Shown here piece after piece: positions 1 to 8,339 of a stretch of DNA of 10,000 nucleotides; the stretch's first letter is position 1, and every line of letters begins with the position of its first letter. Below the pieces are notes generated by a model. The model searched no databases and was not told where the DNA came from. It saw only the letters and a list, made by a program, of their open reading frames with translations. A program made the translations under genes and the position numbers. The DNA comes from Zygnema cylindricum (taxonomy: Eukaryota > Streptophyta > Zygnematophyceae > Zygnematales > Zygnemataceae), in the NCBI GenBank assembly GCA_037447655.1, contig JBBHKE010003223.1, forward strand, positions 1-10,000, read 5' to 3'.

Positions 1-150
1 TTGTTTCACTTCCACTGTCCAAAAGTCTTGTAATCTATATCAAATAATTTGCATCATTAAGATACACAAAAGCAACAGAAACATATATTAAATACACGTC
101 AAAACGGAGCTCATATTGTTTTGGCTGTTCGATTAGGCTTGCGACTGCTC

Positions 151-204
151 ATTCTTAATATTAACTATTGATGGTTTATTCTTAATATGAACTAATAATG
201 GTTT
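151..204. repeat. Tandem duplication, two 27-bp units
   Basis: Units 151-177 and 178-204 both begin ATTCTTAATAT and end ATGGTTT, with 24 of 27 positions identical and no gap. This is a simple local duplication in AT-rich DNA with no apparent coding role. Confidence 0.75.
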
Positions 205-334
205 TTTAAAATGTACAGTCTTTGTTGTGGTCTATTAAATTACAGATGAAAAAAACATGTAACAAAACTCTTCTCATTCTCGGTCGTTCTTGCATGCTCC
301 CTCGACAATATCTTCTGTGACCATCTCATTCGTA

Positions 335-388
335 TGACCTGATCCCTATTAGGCTCTCGTGTGACCTGGTCCCTATTATGCTTTGTCG
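335..388. repeat. Tandem duplication, two 27-bp units
   Basis: Units 335-361 and 362-388 share TGACCTG(A/G)TCCCTATTA at their left ends and diverge toward their right ends. The period is the same as in the unrelated pair at 151-204. In the minus-strand frame that crosses it, the pair gives a repeated NRDQV peptide, which is an effect of the duplication and not evidence of a gene. Confidence 0.65.
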
Positions 389-1276
389 GGCAAGATATGT
401 AGTGTTTTGTCTCTGTGCCTAGATCCCTCACAAACACTTTCTGGTCCTCTGTTTGCTTTGGTGCCGATGCAACACTCGCGGGAGTCGACTTCGCATTGTC
501 AAGTGACGCGATTCTTAGTCTCCTCCTTTCGCAAACCTCTTTGGCCCTACATCTCCTCATATACAGATCTAAACGGTTGAACTCTCAAGAGCCACACTTG
601 TGTGGGCCCATAACCTGTTAGTTTGAGACAATCACTGTAGCCCATGGCCTCAACCTGAAGTTGTTGCATCAGAAACATACAAAGCTAGGGTGGACCTTAA
701 AGAGTCACGGTAGTAGATAGAGAAGGGAGAAGACAGAGATAGGTAGATTAGAGAGAAGCAAGTTTAGATAGCTTTTGATTTGATTAATAAAATAGGATCC
801 ACAAAGTACAATTTGTTCCTTAAACTTTTTACTCCTAATAAAGCTGAATTATCCTCCCAAGGACTAACCATATCTATCTGTGTACAAAGGTCTCACAATA
901 AATGTCATGTCTGAATATTGTATGATGCAATGACTGTGTGAGATAATCTATCTCTAATGCCTAGATGATTTTGTATTTTTGTGTGGTTCACTATATTGTA
1001 AAATGTCTATTTGAGTGGTCTTGTCACATAATGCCACGTGTCTCTATTCTGCCACAAACGGCCGCATTTGTTTTGTACATTTTTGTGCATTTTTGTTGTG
1101 GAATCATCCGTCAGATTTCGCACATGTGAGTTTGTGACGTCACACAAATTAACCGTGTAGGTTCATTCGTATCGAATGTATTGCCCGAAATCTTACAAAA
1201 ACAACAATTACAACCAAAGGTATTATAAAAAAAAAAAAACTCTTGCATTTCATACAATTATTGGTGTATTTCATTC

Positions 1277-1326
1277 CCAGAAGAGGGAGAGAAGAGAGGT
1301 AGAGTGAGAAAGAAAGAGAGAGACGA
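1277..1326. repeat. GA-rich simple-sequence patch
   Basis: An almost pure purine run with irregular GA and GAGAA units, following an A-run near 1228-1240. It resembles GAGA-type low complexity common in animal intergenic DNA. No gene start is evident beside it. Confidence 0.6.
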
Positions 1327-1762
1327 GGATGACTTAAATTTTTGCTAAAGACCCGTGATTGAAAGTGGTGGTTCGAGACACTTGCATTTTTTACTTACTA
1401 CATGCTCGTCGTTTTTCTATGTACATGCGCGGGGCAAGCAAAGAAATAAATAGCGTGCACTCTTATTCGCACAAAAAAAATATCGACGCGTGACGCGTGC
1501 GACCGCGTTTTACTAATCGTCGGTCAAATGCTTATTTTAATAAAATCGACTCGCAAGTCAATTTCAGATTTTCAGTATGGGTTTGAAGATGAGATGACGT
1601 GGTAGAGGGTCGAAAAGATATTAACGCCAAATTGGAGTACATTCGAAGCCTAGTTGTCCAATTCGTACGGATTTGGACTTTTTCATAATTTTTACGTGGT
1701 ATTCGCGACTTTTGTATTTATCGTAAAATACGTTTTAGTTTTCGCAGCAAAACCTGTTTTAC

Positions 1763-1800
1763 AAAAAAATGTACGGAATTTTAAAAAATTGTACGGAATT
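1763..1800. repeat. Short tandem duplication with 20-bp period
   Basis: GTACGGAATT occurs at 1771-1780 and 1791-1800, each preceded by an A-run. This is a two-unit duplication only. Confidence 0.6.
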
Positions 1801-2310
1801 GTTCAGCAATCTTGTTGCAGGTTAAGCGTCGTGGTTGCCGCGTCCCTGTTTTTTTCACTTCACTATTTTTTAGCGTATGCCGTATTGAGGCAGATACACA
1901 TTTTATAACATTTTTTTCATCGTTAAATGCATATCGTGCGTAGTATTCGCGCGTTCGTTCGGTGCGTATATGCGCACTGGACATCTATGATTCGAAGTTT
2001 AAAGGTGACGCAAAATGTACTTTGGCTTTCACACATTTTCATACGGCATACGATTTTATCGTTGCCGGTCCTATTTTTTGACAAAGTGACAAAAAAACCA
2101 ATATTTTTAACACCTGGCACACAGCGTTACAACTTCCAAAAATGAAACAGTACACGTGTACGGCATTTGGTGTATAGCGTACGATCATCTCTGTGATTTT
2201 TAGGCATATCATATCCATATATCGGGGAAAAACGCGATAATTCACTCATAGACATGTAAAACCTATATATCTATTATCGGTAAATAAAATTAGGTACATA
2301 ATTTTTATCG

Positions 2311-2693
2311 GTTAAAAGCATAGTTCAAAAGCAGGTGAAAGTAGGCCCATACAATATGCCTATTGTATGTAAAGCAAACAATATGACCTTAAGACCCATA
2401 TTGTATTGGTCGCAAAATGAAAACAAAAAAAGTACCAAAGCTGAGTTGCACATCGATCGATAGAGAATTAAACGTCATGTCTAAATTTTGAAAAACATTC
2501 GGACAATTTCTTTGTTTTTCTATGAATTTTAAGGTATTTTTTATTTTAACCGTCAGATTTGGACGATCGGATGGTCGCTGATCAAAGTAGCGATCTAAGA
2601 AGATCACATGAAAAACCCATAACACAACTTACGATAAAGGCGCCTACAAAAGGCCTACGATAAAAAATCCTACTTTTGAACTATGGTTAAAAG
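2311..2693. mobile_element. hAT-like MITE with 8-bp target-site duplication
   Basis: GTTAAAAG at 2311-2318 is repeated exactly at 2686-2693. It directly flanks a 367-bp element (2319-2685) whose ends are inverted repeats: CATAGTTCAAAAGCAGG on the left, and on the right the complement of CATAGTTCAAAAGTAGG, with one mismatch in 17. A second inner match, GTAGGCC, lies near 2341-2347 and, inverted, near 2652-2658. An exact 8-bp duplication with short inverted termini is the signature of the hAT superfamily. The interior has no transposase-length frame, so this is a non-autonomous copy. The perfect duplication suggests a fairly recent insertion. The hAT assignment rests on TSD length and general structure; the family itself is not identified. 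Confidence 0.85.
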
Positions 2694-2717
2694 GCTTTTC
2701 GGCTCATAAACAATGCA

Positions 2718-2939
2718 GTACACCGTGAATCGCTTCTAGTGTTAATGTTTTTTTTGCCACTTAAAACATCTTTTCTCTGTACACACTTGTCGATTTTTAG
2801 ATTTGACGGTTGCAATTGAAAGATAAGATTTTCGGCATCCGATTGGCGGTCTCAAATTGAAAATCTTACAAGTGTGTACGGACAAAAGATGTTTTAAGCG
2901 GCCAAAAAACATTAACACTAATAGCGATCCACGGTGTAC
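2718..2939 (+). mobile_element. Palindromic MITE, intact copy (family 1, copy 1)
   Basis: A 222-bp element whose terminal 72 bp or so form long inverted repeats. Both arms read GTACACCGTG inward, then about ATTAGTGTTAATG, a T-run, CTTAAAACATCTTTT and GTACACACTTGT. There are only a handful of mismatches between arms, and weaker self-complementarity continues toward the centre. It could fold into one long hairpin. The ends fit TA target duplication around CACCGTG, as in Tc1/mariner-type MITEs, but TA inside a palindromic GTAC cannot prove this. There is no coding capacity. It starts 25 bp after the neighbouring hAT-like insertion. Confidence 0.82.
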
Positions 2940-3396
2940 CCTTCAATTTCATCGACTTGCCGACAGCTGATATATCGGTATAGATTGCGATTTTCGACAA
3001 TTTGATCGTCAGCGCGCGTCAAATCAGTCGTCTTTGCCGTTCGACCAATGATAAATTGACAATATATTAATATTGGAATTATCGCGATGGTTACTTTACA
3101 GTTATGGAAAACAACAAATCAAAATGCTTAATCAAAAGGTATCATGGATTTTTTACATGCATCAGAAAATGACCCAATTGCCACTCGTCAATGATTGGCT
3201 ACGAGTACTGTACCTTTTCCTGGTAATACGTTGCTCAAATTTTGTCGGATTGTATCTTTCGGGCCACAGGCATGCAGAGAAGGTAGCCGTACCATATAAT
3301 ATGTATAAAGTTTATACACATTAAGTCTGTACGGTTTAAATACCATATACTGTCTTATGTCAATATTTACGAGCTTTCCATGATTGATAATATATT
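2940..3396. other. Spacer between MITE copies, no gene recognised
   Basis: AT-rich unique-looking sequence. The plus-strand frame from 3073 to 3324 (83 codons) begins at TTG rather than ATG and matches no family I know. I see no inverted repeats or microsatellite. Confidence 0.5.
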
Positions 3397-3580
3397 GTAC
3401 AACCGTGTATCACTATTAGTCTTAATAACTTTTTTGCCACTTAAAACATCTTTACTCCGTACACACTTGTCCGATTTTCATTTTGAAACCGCCAATCGGA
3501 AGCTGAGAATATAACCTTTCAATCGCAACCGTCTGGTCCAAAATCCAATAATTTTTTACGGAGAAAATATGTTTTAACTA
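3397..3580 (-). mobile_element. Palindromic MITE, truncated inverted copy (family 1, copy 2)
   Basis: The left arm begins GTACAACCGTG and continues through CACTATTAGT, CCACTTAAAACATCTTT and CCGTACACACTTGT, matching the arms of the copy at 2718-2939. The interior (ACCGCCAATCGGA, then TTTCAAT and GCAACCGTC) matches the complement of copy 1's interior, so the two are in opposite orientation. The right arm keeps only the part around ACGGAGAAAATATGTTTTAA near 3559-3577, with the GTACACACTTGT segment rearranged, and the distal 40 bp or so are missing. It is therefore an older, end-deleted member. Confidence 0.8.
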
Positions 3581-3709
3581 CAGTACCGTGTCAGATTTGC
3601 GACGCTAATCATGATGTCACGTACTTCCACGATGCCAAAGAGTACAAAGTACAAGAATGTTGGATTATTGGGACAGTACAAAATTTTCATTTTTTTTGGT
3701 TTTTTGGTT

Positions 3710-3832
3710 GACCGACCGTAACCGACCGTTTTTTTTTTCTGGTGAATCAACCGACCGTAACCGCCCGACCCCCAAAATTTGGCAACCGAATCCGTTCCGG
3801 ATCCGGCGCAGGCGGTCGGTTAACGGTCGGTC
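3710..3832. repeat. Imperfect palindrome of CCGACCG units
   Basis: GACCGACCGTAACCGACCG at 3710-3728 pairs with the complement at 3813-3832, with a one-base difference in spacing. A third related unit, ACCGACCGTAACCG, lies at about 3750-3763. T-runs separate the units on the left. The centre includes TCCGGATCCGG. The island is markedly richer in C and G than its flanks. It is either a short fold-back element or a decayed minisatellite. No gene is evident. Confidence 0.7.
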
Positions 3833-4140
3833 ACGGTTTCGGTTGACCGTTTACGACCTCTGGTTTGGCGCTATGAGCAGGCGCGCATTAATATTGACTA
3901 TTGGGTAAGGCTACCGATACAAAACACCAACAAAACGGTGAGAGACCTTGAAAAAAACAAGTCGTCTAAAATTAGGGTATGAAAGTAAGGGTTTATTTTT
4001 CTGTCGTTTTATTCGAAAACTTAGAGCCTTAAGGCATGTTCTCATGTAAGCGAAACTTAGTCTTATTACTTTGGTTTTTAGAGAAGATTTTATTAATTTT
4101 TAGAGTATTCCGATGTTCGACAACTAATAGTTACCTTAGA
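3833..4140. other. Spacer, no gene recognised
   Basis: AT-rich sequence up to the left inverted repeat. I see no open frame with a recognisable product, no microsatellite and no clear repeat. Confidence 0.5.
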
Positions 4141-4514
4141 TTGTGACGGATGTAGACGTGGGTGTAATTTTTGACGGTTGTGGACAACTACGAAACTCGC
4201 GAGAATTGATGGCGTTTACAAAATAGCGACGGTTGTGGACGTCTAGTTTCGTGTGACATTGTAGATCTCTAAGGTTTGTCACATTTTGATGTCATGCTCG
4301 CTTGTGATGGCGTCTACCCCACTATTTCCTAAACATTCCACCATGGTTTCCCGGTTTTGTTTTTCCTTCTGTTCTCACTCTACTTGCCATCAAAATACGC
4401 TCAAAGGTAGTCAAAAGTAATATTTTTTAGAGATGGTTCATTTGATGCCATTGTCGTGTTTCATTCCAACGGTTGTGAGATAAACGCGGTAGTGAGAGAG
4501 GGAGAGAGAGAGGC
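4141..4514 (+). repeat. Inverted dispersed repeat, left copy (A)
   Basis: Aligns with the complement of 6984-7361 along its whole length. Anchors are GACGTGGGT and ACTACGAAA near the outer end, AGCGAC-GTTGT, GTGACATTGTAGA, GTCATGCTC, then CCCGG-TTTGTTTTT, a stretch around CAAAGGTAGTCAAAAGTA, and finally GTGAGATAAA and AGAGGGAGAG at the inner end. Identity by eye is moderate, with small gaps, so the pair is old. The outer third carries several copies of a motif close to GTGACGGTTGTAGACG. Repeated subterminal motifs of this sort are typical transposase-binding arrays in DNA transposons, though a satellite origin is also possible. No coding frame is shared. Confidence 0.75.
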
Positions 4515-5162
4515 GCCTTCACATACTTCGATTTTGTGAAATGGCATCCGTTGCTCGAGACCCATCCACTTCCCCTTAACGAGAAAAAGTTCATACAAGC
4601 TGGAAACGGAGGGTAGTTTATTTTTTTGTACTCCGCGTACTGCAAAAAAGTTTTCAAAACCGGGTGACGCGTGCTGCAACGTCTTCCTATTCGCTTACAA
4701 CTTGCTACTTTTACGAAAATCACCTCTTGAGGTGATTTCACTATAAGTTTGAAGATGAACTGGAGGGACGCGAAAGTTGGAAATAACGCTCAAGACAACA
4801 AATTGTAGTAAAACGACAAAAAAGCCCTTACTTTATCACATGGAATCATCCCCTTACTGCTAAAGCTACATTCATAAGACGAAATTCAATAAATGTAAAG
4901 TACAATTTGCGTCATCTTCGAACTTAGAATGTACTAAAAGTTTGAAGACTGCTGTTTTTCGATCATAGCCACGTCATCTTTAAATTTTTTCTTGAAACAC
5001 ATCAAATATGTAGTTTAAAGTAAAGTAAAACCTCTCAACAAAGAAAAACAAATTATCACATGTCAAAAAATAAATAAAAAATTGAGGAAGAGAAATACAC
5101 GGTTTTTTTTTTCACGTTTGCATCCTCTACCAAAAAAAAATTGTGGGGGTCCAAAGGTTTCA
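4515..5162. other. Interior of the inverted-repeat pair, left part; no gene recognised
   Basis: Several short features are visible: a perfect 22-bp palindrome at 4717-4738 and a 15-bp inverted pair TAAGTT-GAAGATGA at 4744-4758 and 4912-4926 (14 of 15). The minus-strand frame 4741 to 4427 (104 codons) crosses the repeat and the palindrome and resembles no family I know. There is no transposase motif. Confidence 0.5.
4717..4738. repeat. Perfect 22-bp hairpin palindrome
   Basis: AAATCACCTC and its exact complement GAGGTGATTT are separated by TT. It lies inside the interval bracketed by repeats A and B. No run of T or polyadenylation context suggests a terminator. Confidence 0.8.
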
Positions 5163-5250
5163 ATGCCATTTCATGGAAAGGTGAAAATTTTGTGAAGGTG
5201 CCATAAAGCTCGCATTCACCGCCTCTCTCACCTTGCCTCTCTTTCACTAC
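5163..5250 (-). repeat. Weak partial relative of the inner end of repeat A
   Basis: Read on the minus strand, this shows GTAGTGAAAGAGAGG, GAGAGAGGCG, CCTTCACA, an ATTTT stretch and TGAAATGGCAT. The same order occurs at 4489-4546 on the plus strand, with an extra segment of about 20 bp here. Much of the match is GA-rich low complexity, so common ancestry is uncertain. Confidence 0.35.
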
Positions 5251-6640
5251 TTCCCATTCATTCTGAAGGTGCCTCTAAGTTGACCAATATGCACCAGCGG
5301 AGGTAGGTATAATGTTCATGTCGGTCGCATGTGCCCGAACCTGTTCACGCTCAGAAGTTTGCAATAAACACGGCCATAAAAAAATGTTGTTTTTTTTGCG
5401 AGAGTCTTAGAAACTCCTTGTCCTTTCATGACGTCTGAACAGTTGTAACGAGATTCCCCGCCTCTCAAAAATCCACTACATTCACTGTCCACCATATATT
5501 CCATCAAATTGGAAGACACACGTTCACATTGAAAGTACTAACATAAAGGATTAACTTTCATTCAGAAGAAGCTTTTGTCCGCATAACATTCAACTTGGTC
5601 TCTCGCCCTCTTCGCTCAACCCTTCCTTTAAAGTCTCTTTCCACAACCCTCCTCTCTTAAGCAATTCTCTCTCGTAACTACTAAAACACTTATAGTTAGT
5701 CAGAGATTTCAATGCAAATATGCCATTACTCTAGTTTGGGATTATTTGCTCAAGACCAAGTTCAGTCACGAATTTCCACAAACTTTTCCAAAAGAAACGA
5801 TGTTTTTTTTTTTCGACTCCACTATTTATCCATTTTGCCCTAGACCAGCCATGCCAAAGTCAACGCTCCGTTGAACACGTTTTCACATGGGCTTATCATT
5901 AGTCAGCTACGACTCAGACTGACCAATACAAAAGTGTGCGAAGTCTGTGACTACCTACGTAGCATTTTCTAACCAATGAAACGCTACTTTTTACTGCGTA
6001 ACATTTTTGTACAAAAGTGCACGCCTATTGAAACGTGACTTCACACAAATTTCTTCAGCGAAACCATCTACAAAATTACGTAAAATGACGATGACGTTTC
6101 GTACTAAAATTGTAAAAAGCGAGCCATCACGCATACCAAACTACACAATGATTCATTGTCACTTTATAAAACGTATGCCTGATATTTCGCAACTAATTTG
6201 ACCCTTAACCCGCAACAATGAACACTAATTTGTTGTTTTGACCTCGCGCTGTCACCTAAATACCCCAATCGCTATAACTTTTTAAATACAACTCCAATTC
6301 GTGCGATTCTTTCACGGGCGTCTACAAAATTCATAACTCCATAGTCTAAACTCTTAAATACTCATTTATGAACAAGTTTGATCCCTTGTAAATGCTACAA
6401 CAGTAGCGGCAACACAAAAGCATCTTCTTTATAGACCAGCAGCAAAGACTGGAAGGTAGTATGTCTACCATGTCTCGCAAAGACATGCCACGTACCATAA
6501 CGTTCTGAAAATACAGTGCGTCATGACAAATTAAAGCAGTCGACAAGATCGCAGGCATTTTCGATGTATACAATGTCACAATCTTAAGTAACAATTTTGT
6601 TTTCACGCATAGGGAGACTCGAAAGCCATGTGTGGAGTAT
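5251..6640. other. Interior of the inverted-repeat pair, no gene recognised
   Basis: AT-rich DNA with T-runs (near 5390 and 5810). Open frames on both strands are under 90 codons, and those checked begin at non-ATG codons or show no domain. The minus-strand frame 6606 to 6346 (86 codons) is Cys-rich in its second half, but its first codon is GTG and it matches nothing I know. A GTCTACAAAA motif near 6321-6330 resembles the motif of repeats A and B. Confidence 0.5.
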
Positions 6641-6726
6641 CTCTCCTCCTAGTCCTACTTATAATTCTCCTCCTACCTCTCCTCCTCCTCTCATCCCTAA
6701 AACTTTTCCTAGCTCAATTTCTAACC
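6641..6726 (-). pseudogene. Inverted fragment copy of the Gly-rich gene's exon
   Basis: The complement of this stretch aligns without gaps to 9138-9223 in the CDS that starts at 8741, with 79 of 86 bases identical. Shared blocks include GGTTAGAAATTGA, CTAGGAAAAGTTTTAGGGAT and GGAGGAGGAGAGGTAGGAGG. In the gene's frame the match covers residues around LEIELGKVLG and the following Gly/Val stretch. Here a GGA has become AGA, and the Val-Leu pair has become Leu followed by a TAA stop, so the fragment is not translatable as in the gene. Similarity ends abruptly on both sides. Alternatively both copies derive from a dispersed repeat that the gene absorbed. Confidence 0.75.
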
Positions 6727-6729
6727 TTT

Positions 6730-6828
6730 TTAAGTGTCTCTCCCCATGTAATTGTAACTTAGCGAATGTAGCTTTGTATTCTAAAGTTAGAATACAACGT
6801 TACGTTCGCTAAGTTAAGAGACACTTAA
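6730..6828. repeat. Long two-part hairpin
   Basis: The inner stem pairs 6756-6783 with 6788-6815 (28-base arms, 3 mismatches, 4-base loop AAGT). The outer stem pairs TTAAGTGTCTCT (6730-6741) with its exact complement AGAGACACTTAA (6817-6828). About 14 unpaired bases lie on the left side only. The structure abuts the inverted gene fragment at 6641-6726. It may be a tiny fold-back element or the remnant of an inverted duplication. No miRNA is recognised; a small-RNA precursor remains possible but unsupported. Confidence 0.75.
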
Positions 6829-6983
6829 CCGGATGGCATTTAAGACCCAAAGAAGAGTACGAACAACTGAAATTTACTGGTTCTAATAGTTGGTATGTAT
6901 TTAAAATGCAAAAAAATGATAATATCGCACACATATGCGTGCAAATAGCGGTACTATCGAACCACCCCCACCAGTATTGTCGT
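6829..6983. other. Short spacer before repeat B
   Basis: AT-rich sequence with no gene. CCAGTATTGTCGTGCCTC at 6971-6988 pairs with GAGGCATTACAATACTGG at 7037-7054 (16 of 18), so a small inverted repeat straddles the inner edge of repeat B. Confidence 0.55.
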
Positions 6984-7361
6984 GCCTCTCCCCTCTCCCT
7001 CTTACACTATCGCTTTTATCTCACACTTTCTAGAATGAGGCATTACAATACTGGTATGAAATGAAAGATATTTTAAAAATACTTCTTTTGATTACCTTTA
7101 AGCATATTTCTATTTCAAGTCGGGTGAGAAAAGGTTAAAAAACGAACTCGGGTAACCGTGTCGGAGAGTTCTTGAATCTGTGCCATCGACATTGCCACAA
7201 GTGAGCATGACGTCACAATGTCACAAAACCTCAAACGTCTACAATGTCACAAAATTACAAAAATCTAACCGTCTACAACTGTCGCTTTTTTTGCTGACGT
7301 CACCAATTTCGTAGTCGTCTTGAACCGTCACAAGGCTGTACCCACGTCTACAACCGTCACA
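6984..7361 (-). repeat. Inverted dispersed repeat, right copy (B)
   Basis: Complement of the repeat at 4141-4514 and almost the same length. On the minus strand its outer end reads TGTGACGGTTGTAGACGTGG, followed by further motif copies: TGTGACGGTT, GCGACAGTTGTAGACGG, TGTGACATTGTAGACG and TGTGACATTGTGACGTCATG. The motif arrangement matches copy A. Two perfect TGACGTCA octamers (7208-7215, 7295-7302) lie in it, which shows the motif can generate CRE-like sites. With copy A, the pair spans 4141-7361. No clear target-site duplication is visible outside the pair. Confidence 0.75.
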
Positions 7362-7824
7362 TGGCAAAGTTCCGATTTCATTTTCGCACATTGGGACGCT
7401 CTTCAAAGTACTACGGAGAATCTTCACTACAGTCCACAATACTTTATCCAAGTACCGTTCACATGGAGACAAAGCCAGGTTCGTCACTGGTACGAAAACG
7501 TAACAAGATTTGTCGTTTCCGCTCGTCTCTACAAGCATGGTATCCGGCAACCTAACTGCCGACCACACTTGCCAAAGACTTATGCCAAAAAACCGTCTTT
7601 CGCACGTGTGATAATTCCAGGCACTCCCTGCCCTTCGTCAATTATTTTCGCCGAGGAAAGAGATCTCGTTTGTCGTATCGGGCCAAAACTCCTGATCGCT
7701 GCCAGCTTCTTGTCGTATTCGCTGTCACAATCGGAGCGTCATATGACATGCGTCTCGATGTACGTTTTACCGTACATGATGTACTTTTAATCGAACGAAG
7801 TTTCGTCCTCAAATCTTTTCTGCA
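7362..7824. other. Unassigned stretch with a long non-ATG open frame
   Basis: This stretch appears less AT-rich than its surroundings. A plus-strand frame is open from 7320 to 7790 (156 codons), but it begins at TTG inside repeat B and its protein shows no domain I recognise. An internal exon or a decayed transposon ORF would fit, but neither can be shown here. Confidence 0.4.
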
Positions 7825-7848
7825 CATATAAAAATATGTGTATATATA

Positions 7849-7886
<38 letters not shown>

Positions 7887-8125
7887 TATATAGTTTATTA
7901 TATACATATATAATTATAAAATATATATAATATATTATAATATACAAAATGTTTCGTCGGTGCAGTGCATATATATATGCATAATACTATTAAATAGACA
8001 TGATACCATTACATATATATAATTCATATATAATGTGTAAATTACAATGTATATGATGTATATAATACTATATAATATTATATAAAATATTATTTTATTC
8101 AAAATATTTTGTCGGTGCAGTCCAC
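7825..8125. repeat. AT island with (TA)n microsatellite
   Basis: Almost pure A+T, with a long (TA)n run at about 7853-7890 and imperfect TA/TAA units to about 8100. A 22-bp direct repeat around CGTCGGTGCAGT (7945-7966, variant at 8100-8121) brackets the right half, and TGCATATATATATGCA at 7966-7981 is a perfect palindrome. Minus-strand frames here code only Ile/Tyr-rich low complexity. Such DNA unpairs easily and can act as matrix-attachment or fragile DNA, which is inference only. Confidence 0.8.
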
Positions 8126-8130
8126 TAATC

Positions 8131-8153
8131 TTTTCGATCCGACTGATCGAAAA
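8131..8153. repeat. Perfect 9-bp stem-loop
   Basis: TTTTCGATC and its exact complement GATCGAAAA are separated by CGACT, followed by an A-rich run. No function is assigned. Confidence 0.7.
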
Positions 8154-8216
8154 AAACAAAAAAATAAAAATCGTGCAAAAAATACGCGAAAGGACCTTGA
8201 AAAAGTACACTGACCT

Positions 8217-8252
8217 GTACGGATAAAATCCGACTAAGTCAAATATCCGTAC
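8217..8252. repeat. Perfect 9-bp inverted repeat
   Basis: GTACGGATA at 8217-8225 and TATCCGTAC at 8244-8252, with an 18-base spacer. It sits between the AT island and the CRE-like cluster. Confidence 0.65.
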
Positions 8253-8339
8253 CTATATGTGTACGAACAATTTGTCGTTTCTTGTTTACCTTTGAACCGC
8301 TCGCTTTAACCCTCTCTGTCCGGCTTTGTCGTCAGCTGG

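Larger units (their letters stand above)
1..2310. other. AT-rich non-coding stretch, no gene recognised
   Basis: I find no convincing gene on either strand. Open frames are short and most lack an ATG. The longest ATG-started one, minus strand 560 to 240 (106 codons), has no recognisable domain and runs through a tandem duplication. Visible contents are two tandem duplications near the left end, a purine-rich patch around 715-770, an A-run near 1228-1240, a GA-rich patch at 1277-1326, one perfect TGACGTCA at 1135-1142, and a 20-bp tandem duplication at 1763-1800. Single exons of a split gene cannot be excluded by eye. Confidence 0.6.

Noticed and set aside
240-560. 106-codon ATG-started minus-strand frame
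   Set aside because: No domain, runs across a tandem duplication that creates its internal peptide repeat, and no splice or promoter context stands out.
3073-3324. 83-codon plus-strand frame
   Set aside because: Begins at TTG, no family resemblance, and lies between transposon copies.
4427-4741. 104-codon minus-strand frame
   Set aside because: Crosses repeat A, its GA-rich end and a hairpin; there is no recognisable domain.
6346-6606. Cys-rich 86-codon minus-strand frame, considered as a small secreted peptide
   Set aside because: The first codon is GTG, there is no signal peptide followed by a regular Cys framework, and it matches no family I know.
7191-7361. Repeated motif considered as a CRISPR-like array
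   Set aside because: Spacing and motif are irregular, an inverted diverged copy exists at 4141-4514, and the context is eukaryotic.
7239-7568. 109-codon minus-strand frame
   Set aside because: Begins at GTG, overlaps repeat B and the opposite open frame, and is not recognisable.
7320-7790. 156-codon plus-strand open frame
   Set aside because: Starts at TTG inside dispersed repeat B, with no ATG near the start and no recognisable domain. It is kept only as a possible decayed ORF or exon.
7642-8210. Minus-strand Ile/Tyr-rich frames
   Set aside because: Translations of the TA microsatellite and AT island, not proteins.
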